Positions 1 to 8,088 of a stretch of 25,077 nucleotides of DNA are shown here, piece after piece; the stretch's first letter is position 1, and each line of letters opens with the position of its first letter. Under the pieces are notes generated by a model. It was not told the DNA's origin. It did not search any database and saw only the letters and a list, made by a program, of their open reading frames with translations. The position numbers and the translations under genes were made by a program. The DNA lies in the NCBI GenBank assembly GCA_900553885.1, contig USFD01000046.1:1-25077 (forward strand), written 5' to 3'. Source of the DNA: an uncultured Ruminococcus sp. (GTDB lineage: Bacteria; Bacillota; Clostridia; Lachnospirales; Lachnospiraceae).

Positions 1-19
1 CATAAATAAATTTTACACC

Positions 20-50
20 AAGAGCCAGGCCTTGCACAGACCTGGCTCTT
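20..50. terminator. Stem-loop, possible terminator
   Basis: A perfect 10-bp inverted repeat (AAGAGCCAGG, then CCTGGCTCTT) surrounds an 11-base loop. Neither side has a strong T-run, so it may terminate a gene entering from outside the left edge or back up the terminator at 61-97. Confidence 0.5.
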
Positions 51-60
51 ATTCTCTGCA

Positions 61-97
61 AAAAAGTGCTGCCGCACTAATTATTTAGTGCGACAGC
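61..97 (-). terminator. Rho-independent terminator of the TetR gene
   Basis: On the minus strand GCTGTCGCACTAA pairs with TTAGTGCGGCAGC (one mismatch, 4-base loop) and is followed by AC and then five T residues. It lies 22 bases past the stop codon of the TetR-type gene. Confidence 0.85.
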
Positions 98-118
98 CCC
101 TCTTCATTTACAATATTC

Positions 119-661
119 TCAATCATGTTTTCCCGGAAACATCTTTCCCGTGATGATCTTTTCCATCTGTATGACCAGCTTTTCCTCATTCAGGTTTGGT
201 TTTTCCATATACTGCAGCAGGACTCCCACCATTCCGCAGGCATAAAACCTCAGCATCACTTCCAGATCATCCACGCTCAGGTCAAGCTCCGGAACCTTAC
301 TGCGCGCTATCTGCGCCAGATATACGGTTACCGCCTCGACAAGCATCCCCTCGATCTGAACCCAGCGGCGGGAATAGAGCAACCGCTCGAATTTTTTCCT
401 GTTCTGCCGCACAAACGCGACATAAGTGGTCAGTGCTCCCAAACGGTCTTCTTCATTCAGGCTCTTCTGCACCAGCTCCTGCGTGGCACGTCGGAACGTC
501 CACTCCAGCACATCCATAATATCTTTAAAGTGATAATAAAATGTCTGCCTTGAGATATGGCATTCCGCGATCAGCTTTGTCACCGTAATTTTATCTATGT
601 CTTCCTTATCCAGCATCTGGGAAAAGGTATCTGCAATCACTGCTTTCATGTCTTCTCTCAT
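119..661 (-). CDS. TetR/AcrR-family transcriptional regulator
   Basis: A 180-residue protein of normal TetR length. The N-terminal ~50 residues carry the TetR helix-turn-helix, with the recognition region reading ITVTKLIAECHISRQTFYYHF, so it should bind an operator as a dimer. The C-terminal domain (about 70-175) is the variable ligand-binding half and resembles the group with an FYACGMVGVLLQY-type helix; its ligand cannot be inferred. The start follows an AGAGGTG ribosome site with good spacing. It is the last minus-strand gene before a terminator and lies 64 bases past the PHP hydrolase gene, with its own promoter in that gap. It is therefore a candidate local regulator of the upstream ABC transporter/PHP operon, but no operator was identified. 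Confidence 0.88.
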   Translation of the reverse strand: MREDMKAVIADTFSQMLDKEDIDKITVTKLIAECHISRQTFYYHFKDIMDVLEWTFRRATQELVQKSLNEEDRLGALTTYVAFVRQNRKKFERLLYSRRWVQIEGMLVEAVTVYLAQIARSKVPELDLSVDDLEVMLRFYACGMVGVLLQYMEKPNLNEEKLVIQMEKIITGKMFPGKHD

Positions 662-689
662 ATAAACACCTCTTCTGTGATGCTATTTT

Positions 690-718
690 ATTATACCTTT
701 TCCAAAGAAACAAGTAAA
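690..718 (-). promoter_or_regulatory. Sigma-A type promoter of the TetR gene
   Basis: On the minus strand a TTTACT -35 (713-718) and a perfect TATAAT -10 (690-695) are separated by exactly 17 bases and lie about 30 bases before the TetR start. This suggests TetR can be transcribed independently of the ABC operon upstream. Confidence 0.65.
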
Positions 719-725
719 AAATTTA

Positions 726-1721
726 TCATTTTGCAAGCCAGATCGGGTTACTCCATGCAGTTTTTCCGTTCTTGTCCGTACATTTTACCCGAACATAAGT
801 CTCATGACCCTTCAGTTCGTATTCTCCGTGCTCAATCGTATCGTCATAAGATCCGCACACTCTGGAAATACCGTCATTTATATCATTTCCAGCAACAAAG
901 TCAATCCTGTAGACCGGACTGCAGTCAACGTAGGCCACATTGTCTCTGATTCCCCAGTCACGGATCTCCGGTCCCGATGATGAATAATAATTTCCTGCCA
1001 GCATATTCTGTACAATATCTTCATGCGTCAGCCTCTCTGCTTTGACCACGATGTAGCCTCCGCATGCGTCATCGAAATTTCCTTCATTATGATTGTCGTC
1101 CGATGCAAAAGCAAAAATTTTCTTTCCTTCTCTTAACATCACATCGAAATATGTTTCATCATATCCGGTATTACTTTCATTAACTGTATTATAGTTATAA
1201 ATCTCAAGTGCCCAGATTCCTTCTGTATTTATAAATTCCTCTTCTCTCACTCTCGACCATATCGGATGATTGTATGTAGCTACCATACCGTGCTGTATCA
1301 TTTCATCCGCCAGTTTCTGGGCAGCCGCAGCCCCGTCCCATTGTCCGTAATATTTATGCACCGGATGGATCTCATTGTGCTGATACAATGGAAGGACCGC
1401 ATTTCTCTGCATCTCCTCTGTGCCGAGAATGCCATGAATGTGATGTACTTTTTTTCTTCTCCCGGAAACCTCATCATAATAAAGGATTGCGGACGCCTCA
1501 AGCCCCGGCAGGATAATGAAGTCATCACAGTCAAATTCCGCTCTGTAATCCGTATACTTATCATGTTCGGAAAAGCACAGAAAGTTGTATCCATGCTCTT
1601 TAAAAAGCTTTACAGACTGTTCAGGGGTAAGCATTCCATCAGAATTCACCGTATGGCTGTGAAGATTCCCCTTGTACCAGTTTCCTTTTTCCGAAAATCC
1701 GCGTATTGTAATTTTATCCAC
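726..1721 (-). CDS. PHP-domain metallohydrolase (CehA/McbA-like)
   Basis: A 331-residue protein with the PHP phosphoesterase metal-site pattern: H21-S-H23 in LHSHTVNSDG with D28, SEHD at 51-54 (H53), E75, H94/H96, NHP at 151-153 (H152) and SDDNH at 207-211. PHP proteins of this kind are two- or three-metal hydrolases of phosphoesters or related bonds. The C-terminal ~70 residues look beta-rich and may form a small accessory domain. There is no signal peptide, so it acts in the cytoplasm. It starts 25 bases after the ABC ATPase gene, in the same orientation and with no terminator between, so it is probably co-transcribed. Inference: it processes whatever the transporter brings in, perhaps a phosphorylated organic compound. 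The real substrate is unknown. Confidence 0.85.
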   Translation of the reverse strand: MDKITIRGFSEKGNWYKGNLHSHTVNSDGMLTPEQSVKLFKEHGYNFLCFSEHDKYTDYRAEFDCDDFIILPGLEASAILYYDEVSGRRKKVHHIHGILGTEEMQRNAVLPLYQHNEIHPVHKYYGQWDGAAAAQKLADEMIQHGMVATYNHPIWSRVREEEFINTEGIWALEIYNYNTVNESNTGYDETYFDVMLREGKKIFAFASDDNHNEGNFDDACGGYIVVKAERLTHEDIVQNMLAGNYYSSSGPEIRDWGIRDNVAYVDCSPVYRIDFVAGNDINDGISRVCGSYDDTIEHGEYELKGHETYVRVKCTDKNGKTAWSNPIWLAK

Positions 1722-1745
1722 TTTTTTCCTCCTTGTCGCCCGGTC

Positions 1746-2750
1746 TTAAAGCCGCACACAGTTATGATCGGCCACTCCTACATTGATCTTCTCACCCACA
1801 TTAAACATAGACATACTCCGGAACAGCACGTCTGCATACACTTCCACGCCATTGATATCAATATGGTAGCGGAGCACATTTCCTCTTGGCACATAGTCAA
1901 TGATCGTTCCGTTCATACGGTAATCTTCCGTCGTGATCGTATCCTTGGACAGCAGGAAAGTCTCAGGACGGATTGCAAACTGTCCGCTGTTCCATTTCTT
2001 TCCTGTAATTGCTTCCATGGCATTCGCATCCAGAATATTATAATTTCCGATGAATCCTGCCGCAAAAGTCGTCTCCGGTTTTGTATAAACTTCTACAGGA
2101 CTGCCCGACTGTTCAATAACGCCGTCATGGAACAGGTGTATCACATCAGACATTACCATTGCCTCATCCTGATCATGGGTTACGAACACAGACGTCAGAC
2201 CAAGATCTTTGTGTATTCTCCGAATGCTCGTCTGAAGAGATTTTCTCAGTTTCGCATCAATAGCACTCAGAGGTTCATCCAGAAGCAGCACTTTCGGCTG
2301 CATCACAATTCCTCTCGCAAGAGCGACCCTCTGTTGCTGTCCTCCGGAAAGATTTCCCGGGTACTCTTTTTCTTTTCCTTTTAACTCTACCATATCAATG
2401 GCATCTCTTACACGTCTTCCAATCTCATCTGACGGAAGTTTCTGAAGTTTTAATCCGAAAGAAAGATTCTCTTCTACCGTCATATTCGGGAAAAGGCTGT
2501 ACTGCTGGAACACCATTCCGATATTACGGTCCTTTGGATCTTTGTTTGTAATATCCTCACCGTCCAGCAGTATCTGTCCCCCTGAGATCTGCTCAAGTCC
2601 TGCGAGACAGCGGAGCAGCGTACTCTTTCCACATCCGGAAGGGCCCAGAAGTGTAACAAAATCACCTTTCTGGATTTCCAGATTGATTCCCTTTAACACA
2701 TGATTATCACCATAAAATTTATCGATATTTTTAAATTCAATATAAGCCAT
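1746..2750 (-). CDS. ABC transporter ATP-binding protein (PotA/AfuC-like)
   Basis: About 334 residues from the MAYIEF start. Visible motifs are Walker A GPSGCGKST, the Q-loop region, the signature LSGGQQQR, Walker B VLLLDEPLSAID and the switch histidine in FVTHDQDE. A C-terminal TOBE-like part contains FAIRPE and VPRGNVLRYHIDINGVEVYAD, typical of importer ATPases in the CysA/MalK/PotA group. An upstream ATG at 2804 gives an 18-residue extension lying inside the permease gene. The MAYIEF start overlaps the permease stop at 2756 slightly and is preferred. It energises the two permeases encoded immediately upstream. Confidence 0.92.
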   Translation of the reverse strand: MAYIEFKNIDKFYGDNHVLKGINLEIQKGDFVTLLGPSGCGKSTLLRCLAGLEQISGGQILLDGEDITNKDPKDRNIGMVFQQYSLFPNMTVEENLSFGLKLQKLPSDEIGRRVRDAIDMVELKGKEKEYPGNLSGGQQQRVALARGIVMQPKVLLLDEPLSAIDAKLRKSLQTSIRRIHKDLGLTSVFVTHDQDEAMVMSDVIHLFHDGVIEQSGSPVEVYTKPETTFAAGFIGNYNILDANAMEAITGKKWNSGQFAIRPETFLLSKDTITTEDYRMNGTIIDYVPRGNVLRYHIDINGVEVYADVLFRSMSMFNVGEKINVGVADHNCVRL

Positions 2751-2755
2751 TTTCT

Positions 2756-3562
2756 TTATCTGTCCTTTCTGTCTTTGCCCTTCGACTGCAGGAAAAATGC
2801 ACAAGCCGAAATGATCAGAGTTACGAGGAAAAGTATAACGATCACGGCGCAGGTCCTCTGCCCGGATTTTTTCATTACATCATATAAATACATCTGTGCT
2901 GTCATAAACTGTCCGCCCGCCAGTGTATTAATGATAACGAAATCACCAAATACAATTGCCATCGCCAGCATGACTGAAATTGTGACACCGCTCATAATAT
3001 TCGGAATAACGACGCGGAAGAATGCGTAAAACTTGCTCGCTCCCAGCATCTGCGCCGCCTCGATAAGCCTTGGCGCCCCGACACCGTTCAGATTATTTCT
3101 GATTCCCTGATATACATAGGGAAGGATTACAACCATATAAGTCGCAACAAGCATGAACATTCTGTCTCCGAAAGGTTCCGGCGCACTGCTGTAAAGCGAC
3201 AGAACGCAGATTGGAAGGATGACGCCCTGGATTGCATACGGAATCGTACACAGAATCTGAATCATTTTATCCCATTCCGGATGGTAGACAACTACCACAT
3301 ACATCGCCAGCAGTACAAACACTGTACACAGCACGATCGGAACAATAGAAATAATAACCGTACGCCCGACTGCTTTCCAGAACAGAGGATCAGTAAACAG
3401 CTCTGTATAAGCTCCCAGAGTAAAACCTGTCGGCATCACGTCGATCCACTCCTGAAAAAGGGAGTAAATCAGCGTCATTACCAGTGGGAGAAGCAGATAC
3501 ACTATAATTACAATAATCGCAATCTTTGATCCTGCATTGCGTTTCTTTTTTTCTGTATTCAT
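2756..3562 (-). CDS. ABC transporter permease (second subunit)
   Basis: A 268-residue integral membrane protein with about six hydrophobic segments and the binding-protein-dependent permease EAA loop (LIEAAQMLGASKFYAFF, around residue 170), which docks on the ATPase. Its ATG shares one base with the stop codon of the first permease gene (TGATG), a sign of translational coupling. It resembles the PotC/ThiP-half/AfuB class. The partner ATPase follows with a small overlap. Substrate cannot be told from the permease alone. Confidence 0.92.
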   Translation of the reverse strand: MNTEKKKRNAGSKIAIIVIIVYLLLPLVMTLIYSLFQEWIDVMPTGFTLGAYTELFTDPLFWKAVGRTVIISIVPIVLCTVFVLLAMYVVVVYHPEWDKMIQILCTIPYAIQGVILPICVLSLYSSAPEPFGDRMFMLVATYMVVILPYVYQGIRNNLNGVGAPRLIEAAQMLGASKFYAFFRVVIPNIMSGVTISVMLAMAIVFGDFVIINTLAGGQFMTAQMYLYDVMKKSGQRTCAVIVILFLVTLIISACAFFLQSKGKDRKDR

Positions 3563-4407
3563 CAGCGTCTCCCCCCTTTCTTTGGAGTCATCTTATTCTG
3601 TACGCCAATGGCGATCACCATGAAGACCATCATGATGACTGCAATCGCACTTCCGAACTCCGGTCTCTGTATGATATCGCCGACGAACTGTTCCGACAGA
3701 CGGATCGGAAGCAGTGATACATTGTTCATCAGCAGTGCATAGGCAGACGCATAAGCTGCCAGTGCGTTGGCAAACAATACAGAAAATGTTCCCAGTATAC
3801 TCGGCATCAGTACTGGGATGCCGACTTTCCTCCAGAATGTCATCCGGCTGCCGCCCAGAAGGGCAACCGCTTCTTTCCACTCTTTTCTGATCGAATCAAA
3901 TGCCGGGATCAGCAGGAGTGTGGACAGGGGGATTTGGAAATATACATATATCAGCAGAAGTCCCCATACAGAATACAGGGGGAACTCCGCCAGAAATTCA
4001 ATTCCGTAATTCGCGCCGATCATCGTCATGACACCGATGTTTCCAAACATAATGATATATGCAAACGCCAGCGGTACGCCCGAAAAATTTGATACCATAT
4101 TCAGAATACTCATGAATACCTGCTTCAGTTTACCTTTTTCCTCATGGACTGCTTTTGCACCGATAAATGCCACGAGCAGCCCGATAACCGAAGAAAGAAT
4201 CGAGATGAGCAGACTGTTGACTATGGCCTGCTGATACAGTTTTCCGGTAAATATATTAATATAGTTATCAAGTGTAAATCCCATGTCTCCTCCCTCCGGG
4301 AAGAAACTTCTGATGACCGTAAAAATGACCGGTATGATCTCAAACAGAAGACATAGCAGCAAAAACGGCACCAGCGCAAATATGTATGTTTTCTTTTGTG
4401 TTTTCAT
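3562..4407 (-). CDS. ABC transporter permease (first subunit)
   Basis: A 281-residue membrane protein of the PotB-like permease type. It has an N-terminal hydrophobic anchor (about 9-30), further membrane segments, and the EAA loop EWKEAVALLGGSRMTFWRK near residue 180. It ends with a basic MTPKKGGRR tail. The start has a GGTGAGG ribosome site. It follows the binding-protein gene after a 71-base gap that contains a stem-loop, an arrangement often seen where the lipoprotein must be made in excess. Confidence 0.92.
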   Translation of the reverse strand: MKTQKKTYIFALVPFLLLCLLFEIIPVIFTVIRSFFPEGGDMGFTLDNYINIFTGKLYQQAIVNSLLISILSSVIGLLVAFIGAKAVHEEKGKLKQVFMSILNMVSNFSGVPLAFAYIIMFGNIGVMTMIGANYGIEFLAEFPLYSVWGLLLIYVYFQIPLSTLLLIPAFDSIRKEWKEAVALLGGSRMTFWRKVGIPVLMPSILGTFSVLFANALAAYASAYALLMNNVSLLPIRLSEQFVGDIIQRPEFGSAIAVIMMVFMVIAIGVQNKMTPKKGGRR

Positions 4408-4431
4408 ATTAACCTCACCTTTTACATAAAA

Positions 4432-4460
4432 CGGACCGCTGCACTTTATGCAGCAGTCCG
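4432..4460 (-). terminator. Intercistronic stem-loop, probable partial terminator
   Basis: CGGACTGCTGCA pairs with TGCAGCGGTCCG on the minus strand (one G-T wobble, 5-base loop), followed by only four T residues. It sits between the binding-protein gene and the first permease gene. The likely role is to stabilise the lipoprotein mRNA or attenuate read-through, so that binding protein exceeds permease. Confidence 0.7.
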
Positions 4461-4478
4461 GTCATCCGTCAATACATT

Positions 4479-5579
4479 TTATTGTGCGTAAGCTACAACC
4501 TCTTCCTGCCACAATGTTCCGATCGTCTGCGCGGTCTCGTCCCATGCATCCTGATCTTCTACCATTCTCGCGTTTGCATACTGGCTGTCGTCCAGGAGTT
4601 TTGAAGCCACATCGTCCGGAAGCTCCACATCCTCACGTATCGGTGTTGCATAACCTTTTGCAAGATTGATCTGTCCCTCATCACTTAAAATGTATTCTCT
4701 CGCAAGAGCCGCAGCACACGGATGCTTTGAATATTTGTTGATAATTGTAGCATATCCGGTCTGGATAGATGCCTCAGACGGGATAAAAACTGTAAAGTCT
4801 GCATCCGGATTATTCTCTACAAACTGCTCTCTGTAACCAAGAGCGTTGAAATCCCATAAGAAAGCTACTCCGACTTCTCCTTTCTCGATACGTGCCTGAG
4901 TAAACTCGCCGAGGTCAAGTCTTCCCTGCTCAGCAATCTGTCTGAAGTAATCAAGTCCCGGCTGAATGTTGCTTTCATCTCCGCCGTAAGCAATTGCTGC
5001 AGCAAGGACTGCATACTGAGCCTGAGTGGCAGCCTGCACGTCTCCGACTGCAACTATATAATCACCGTTTAAGATATCTTCAAAAGATGTAGGTGTGTCT
5101 TTTACGATCTTGTTGTTAACAATAACAGACATTGTGCCGTAATATCCTATGATCCAGTCTCCGTCATCGTCTTTCGCCCAGTCCGGAATCGAATCCCAGT
5201 AGCTTGTCTTATACGGAAGTGTAACTCCCTGCTCTTCCGCTACCGGTCCGAATGCCTGTCCTACATCACCAATATCCTTCGTAGCATCTGTCCCCTCTGT
5301 CTCAAACAGCGAAATTTCTTCCGCAGAAGACATATCAGTATCCACATGCTCAATCCCGTACGTATCTGTGTACTCCTGCCATGTTTCACCCCAGTTGGCC
5401 CATGTATCAGGCATCGCCGCAGATGCAAGTTCTCCCTCTTCTTTTGCCTGTGCTTCAATCTCTTCCAGAGTCATACTGTTCAGATCAACTGTTTCAACCG
5501 GTTCATCAGAACCGCATCCTGAAGCGATTGCCGCAGTAATACAGACAAGCAGCAACGCACTTATTATTCTTCTTTTCAT
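4479..5579 (-). CDS. ABC transporter substrate-binding lipoprotein
   Basis: A 366-residue exported protein. Residues 1-22 form a lipoprotein signal peptide with basic MKRR, a hydrophobic core and the lipobox ASGC, with the lipidated cysteine at 22. The mature part has the layout of the iron/thiamine/polyamine binding-protein superfamily: an early DTW-ANWGETW segment, GYYGTMSVIVNNKI in the hinge region, a VGVAFLWDFNALGY loop and a C-terminal helix ending in ARMVEDQDAWDE. It captures solute outside the membrane for the two permeases encoded downstream. Linkage to a PHP hydrolase makes an organophosphate-type ligand possible, as in the AfuABC group, but that is inference. It is the first gene of the operon. 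Confidence 0.88.
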   Translation of the reverse strand: MKRRIISALLLVCITAAIASGCGSDEPVETVDLNSMTLEEIEAQAKEEGELASAAMPDTWANWGETWQEYTDTYGIEHVDTDMSSAEEISLFETEGTDATKDIGDVGQAFGPVAEEQGVTLPYKTSYWDSIPDWAKDDDGDWIIGYYGTMSVIVNNKIVKDTPTSFEDILNGDYIVAVGDVQAATQAQYAVLAAAIAYGGDESNIQPGLDYFRQIAEQGRLDLGEFTQARIEKGEVGVAFLWDFNALGYREQFVENNPDADFTVFIPSEASIQTGYATIINKYSKHPCAAALAREYILSDEGQINLAKGYATPIREDVELPDDVASKLLDDSQYANARMVEDQDAWDETAQTIGTLWQEEVVAYAQ

Positions 5580-5627
5580 TCCTGTTCTCCCTTTTTCAAC
5601 TTCTTTTCTTTTGAATTACCGAGATAC

Positions 5628-5633
5628 ATTATA
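5628..5633 (-). promoter_or_regulatory. -10 element of the ABC/PHP operon promoter
   Basis: A perfect TATAAT on the minus strand lies about 50 bases before the lipoprotein start. The best -35 candidate, TTGGTG at 5654-5659, would leave a 20-base spacer, which is too long, so the promoter may need an activator. No terminator separates it from sdaAA. Confidence 0.4.
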
Positions 5634-5671
5634 GGAAAATGATGTAAAATAATCACCAACGGAACGTTAAG

Positions 5672-6544
5672 TCATTGTAAGTTCAGGTTAAATTTTATTT
5701 TTCTTGCCTCCGGAGTATTGGCCACTCCGCCTTCCCCTGTCTCTTTTAAAGAAATATGCATACTCTCCCCTACTTCTTTCATCGCATCGATGACCTGATC
5801 CGGCGGGATTCTACTTACAATTCCGGCAAGAGCCATATCTGCGCTTGAAACGGCATTAACCGCACCTATCACATTCCGCTTAACGCAGGGCACTTCAACC
5901 AGTCCCGCCACCGGATCACAGACAAGCCCGAGAAGATTTTTGAGCGCCATAGCAGCCGCATGTGCGATCTGCTCTGCCGTTCCTCCCCTGAGGGATACCA
6001 GCGCCCCCGCAGCCATTGCCGATGCCGAGCCGATTTCAGCCTGACAACCGCCTGCCGCACCTGCAATAAAAGCCCGGGACGCAATAACCTGCCCTATCCC
6101 TGCGGCTGTATACATTGCCTCCGTGATCTCAGTATCCGATGCTGTTTTTCGGCTGTATATCGGAAGGAGCACTGCCGGAAGCACACCGCAGGCTCCGGCA
6201 GTCGGCGCTGCGACAATCCGGTGCATACAGGCATTCGACTCGCCCATCTCCAATGCCTGTGCAATCACTTCGGACATAAAATCCCCGCTCAGCGTATCGC
6301 CTTTTTCCATATAACTCCTCATCTGACCGCCCATGCCCCCTACAAGACCGCTGCGCGATTTCTGATCCTTATCGTAAGAATCTCCCGCTGCTTTCATAGC
6401 ATTCCACATCTTCTGCATCATCTGAAAGGACGCCTGCTCTGTTACTTCCCGTTCCTCCATATCTGAATACTGTACCGCCTTCCAAAACGGAATACCTTCG
6501 CTGTTACACCTCTGTGTGATCTCATTTAAAGATGAATACGACAT
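5672..6544 (-). CDS. sdaAA: L-serine dehydratase, iron-sulfur-dependent, alpha subunit
   Basis: A 290-residue alpha subunit that, with the beta subunit, deaminates L-serine to pyruvate and ammonia using an oxygen-labile [4Fe-4S] cluster rather than PLP. Supporting motifs include the TAGACGVLPAVL stretch, GGCQAEIGSASAMAAGAL and CDPVAGLVEVPCVKRN, which hold the family's conserved cysteines. Length matches the split-subunit type of Firmicutes. Its ATG overlaps the beta-subunit stop by one base, so the two are translationally coupled in a two-gene operon. Cytoplasmic enzyme of amino acid catabolism, typical of anaerobes. Confidence 0.96.
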   Translation of the reverse strand: MSYSSLNEITQRCNSEGIPFWKAVQYSDMEEREVTEQASFQMMQKMWNAMKAAGDSYDKDQKSRSGLVGGMGGQMRSYMEKGDTLSGDFMSEVIAQALEMGESNACMHRIVAAPTAGACGVLPAVLLPIYSRKTASDTEITEAMYTAAGIGQVIASRAFIAGAAGGCQAEIGSASAMAAGALVSLRGGTAEQIAHAAAMALKNLLGLVCDPVAGLVEVPCVKRNVIGAVNAVSSADMALAGIVSRIPPDQVIDAMKEVGESMHISLKETGEGGVANTPEARKIKFNLNLQ

Positions 6545-7209
6545 TACACTTCCTCCCCACGGATATACATAATACGCTCAATACCTTCCAACTTCTCCAG
6601 CATGGAGACTGTTTCCCGAGGAACCGTCTGATCTGTCTCTATCACCATTACTGCAAGTCCGCCCCTCTTATCCCGATAAAGCTGCAGAGTCGCAATATTA
6701 ACATTCTTCCGCGACAAAATACCTGTTACTTCCGATACCATACCCGGACTGTCCTGATTGTGTATAATCAAAGTCGGACAGGAACCTGTACAGTGTACTT
6801 CCGTATCATCCAGTTTATCGATCATAATCCGGCCTCCGCCAAGCGAGGATGCCTGTATTTTTATTGACAGTCCTGTTTTCCCTTCCACTTCCAGTACAGC
6901 CGTATTCGGATGTGCCCCTGGGAGCCGTATATTTGCAAAAGAAAAAGACAGCCCCTCCTGTTCTGCCAGTTCAAAGCTGTCCGGTATGCGCATATCATCC
7001 GGCTTCATACCAAGAAGCCCTGCGATAAGCGCCCGGTCTGTTCCGTGTCCGCTCCCTGTCGCTGCAAATGAACCGCTCAAGCTGATCATGGCATTCACAG
7101 GCTCTTCTCCCAGCATTGTCCTTGTAACATACCCTATTCTGACCGCTCCCGCCGTATGGGAACTGGACGGGCCAACCATAACAGGGCCGAGAATATCAAA
7201 TATGTTCAT
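6544..7209 (-). CDS. sdaAB: L-serine dehydratase, iron-sulfur-dependent, beta subunit
   Basis: A 221-residue beta subunit, first gene of the pair. The N-terminus has the family signature GPVMVGPSSSHTAGAVRIG. The C-terminal ~75 residues (from about 148, LIIHNQDSPGMVSEVTGILS) form an ACT domain, which often binds amino acids for regulation. The start is preceded by GGAG nine bases upstream. A weak promoter candidate lies in 7220-7280 (TTGAAT, 16 bases, TATGAC on the minus strand). Confidence 0.96.
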   Translation of the reverse strand: MNIFDILGPVMVGPSSSHTAGAVRIGYVTRTMLGEEPVNAMISLSGSFAATGSGHGTDRALIAGLLGMKPDDMRIPDSFELAEQEGLSFSFANIRLPGAHPNTAVLEVEGKTGLSIKIQASSLGGGRIMIDKLDDTEVHCTGSCPTLIIHNQDSPGMVSEVTGILSRKNVNIATLQLYRDKRGGLAVMVIETDQTVPRETVSMLEKLEGIERIMYIRGEEV

Positions 7210-7335
7210 CTTCTATTTCTCCATTCTAATAATTTTAGCCGCAACATGGCGTCATATTCGTCCGACAGACATATTCAAGTGTAATTCTAACAGATATCTT
7301 TTCCCGGTTGTATTACATCCCTGTAAAAAGCACGT

Positions 7336-7377
7336 AAAAATGCCGGACAGAATTAATACTTCTAACTCTGTCCGGCA
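7336..7377 (-). terminator. Rho-independent terminator downstream of argF
   Basis: On the minus strand TGCCGGACAGA and TCTGTCCGGCA form a perfect 11-bp stem with a 15-base loop, followed directly by five T residues. It lies 50 bases past the argF stop and would originally have separated argF from sdaAB. Confidence 0.88.
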
Positions 7378-7427
7378 CTTGTCCGAAGACGCCGCTTCAA
7401 AAATATGTTTACCTGCGGTATCTGTTC

Positions 7428-7886
7428 TTATTCTTCAATTCCCAGCGTAGCCATCATCACAGCCTTGATCGTATGCATACGGTTCTCTGCCTCGTCAAAC
7501 ACTTTAGACTGTTCGGACTCGAACACTTCGTCCGTCACTTCCATATCTTCTATATTAAAACGCTCACCCATTTCTTTTCCGATCTTTGTCTTCAGATCGT
7601 GGAATGCGGGAAGACAGTGCAGGAAGATCGCGCTGTCTTTTGCGTTTGCCATCACTTCTTTTGTCACTTTATATGGAGAGAGCTCTTTAATCCTCTTCTC
7701 CCATACTTCGTCCGGCTCTCCCATGGATACCCATACATCTGTGTAGATAACGTCGGCATCTTTTGTTCCCTCTTTTACATCGGATGTCAGCGTGATCGTT
7801 GCACCTGATTCCTTTGCATACTCCTGACACTGTGCGACAAGCTCGTTTTGCTTATAATCTATGTTCAACAGACAATAGACACACAT
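7428..7886 (-). pseudogene. argF: Ornithine carbamoyltransferase, 5'-truncated
   Basis: About 140 C-terminal residues of ornithine carbamoyltransferase (arginine biosynthesis or the ornithine/citrulline step of arginine catabolism). NELVAQCQEYAKESGA, DVIYTDVWVSMGEP, the ornithine-binding HCLPAFHD and the closing ENRMHTIKAVMMATLG are all recognisable. The family is normally 300-340 residues and begins with a carbamoyl-phosphate domain containing STRT, which is absent. The first ~13 residues of the frame (7848-7886) do not fit the family, so homology stops at about 7850. The gene is therefore cut by the element that begins there. The matching 5' part should lie beyond the other end of that element if it was a clean insertion. 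Confidence 0.85.
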
Positions 7887-7890
7887 TTAA

Positions 7891-7921
7891 CTTTTCTGCG
7901 AAAAGTTTCCAAATAGGAAAC
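7891..7921. repeat. Two small back-to-back hairpins at the element edge
   Basis: CTTTTC-TGC-GAAAAG (7891-7905) and GTTTCC-AAATA-GGAAAC (7905-7921) lie next to each other between the argF break and the recombinase scrap. They might be part of an end or attachment site; no second copy was seen in the window. Confidence 0.35.
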
Positions 7922-7922
7922 C

Positions 7923-8030
7923 TTATATCCAAGGTATAATAATCTCCCAGGTCATATTCGTATAAACAGCTGTAGTCTGCTCGCTTGCATGACCGGCCTG
8001 ATTTGCCACCTCTGCCATGGTGTAGTCCTC
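7923..8030 (-). pseudogene. 3' scrap of a tyrosine recombinase gene
   Basis: The minus frame contains YTMAEVANQAGHASEQTTA then VYTN, the catalytic His and Tyr segment of a tyrosine recombinase. Over 7956-8025 the DNA matches 59 of 70 bases of the 3' end of the complete recombinase gene (9995-10064). Everything upstream of YTMAEV in this frame is unrelated, and sequence after YTN diverges as well. It is a non-functional leftover of a second, related integrase. Confidence 0.8.
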
Positions 8031-8052
8031 AAATGGCGCATACAAACGGCTC

Positions 8053-8081
8053 GGAGCCGCCCTCACGGACGGCTCCTTTTT
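8053..8081 (+). terminator. Terminator-like hairpin, plus orientation
   Basis: GGAGCCG pairs with CGGCTCC and is followed by TTTTT on the plus strand. An overlapping CGGCTCGGAGCCG palindrome (8047-8059) precedes it. No plus-strand gene ends here; it may shield the minus-strand ATPase gene, whose stop is 8 bases away, from opposing transcription. Confidence 0.5.
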
Positions 8082-8088
8082 CGCTGAT

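Noticed and set aside
1266..2384. Long plus-strand frame (372 codons) opposite the PHP and ABC ATPase genes
   Set aside because: Composition is typical of an antisense shadow, it has no domain sense, and the opposite strand has clear enzyme motifs throughout.
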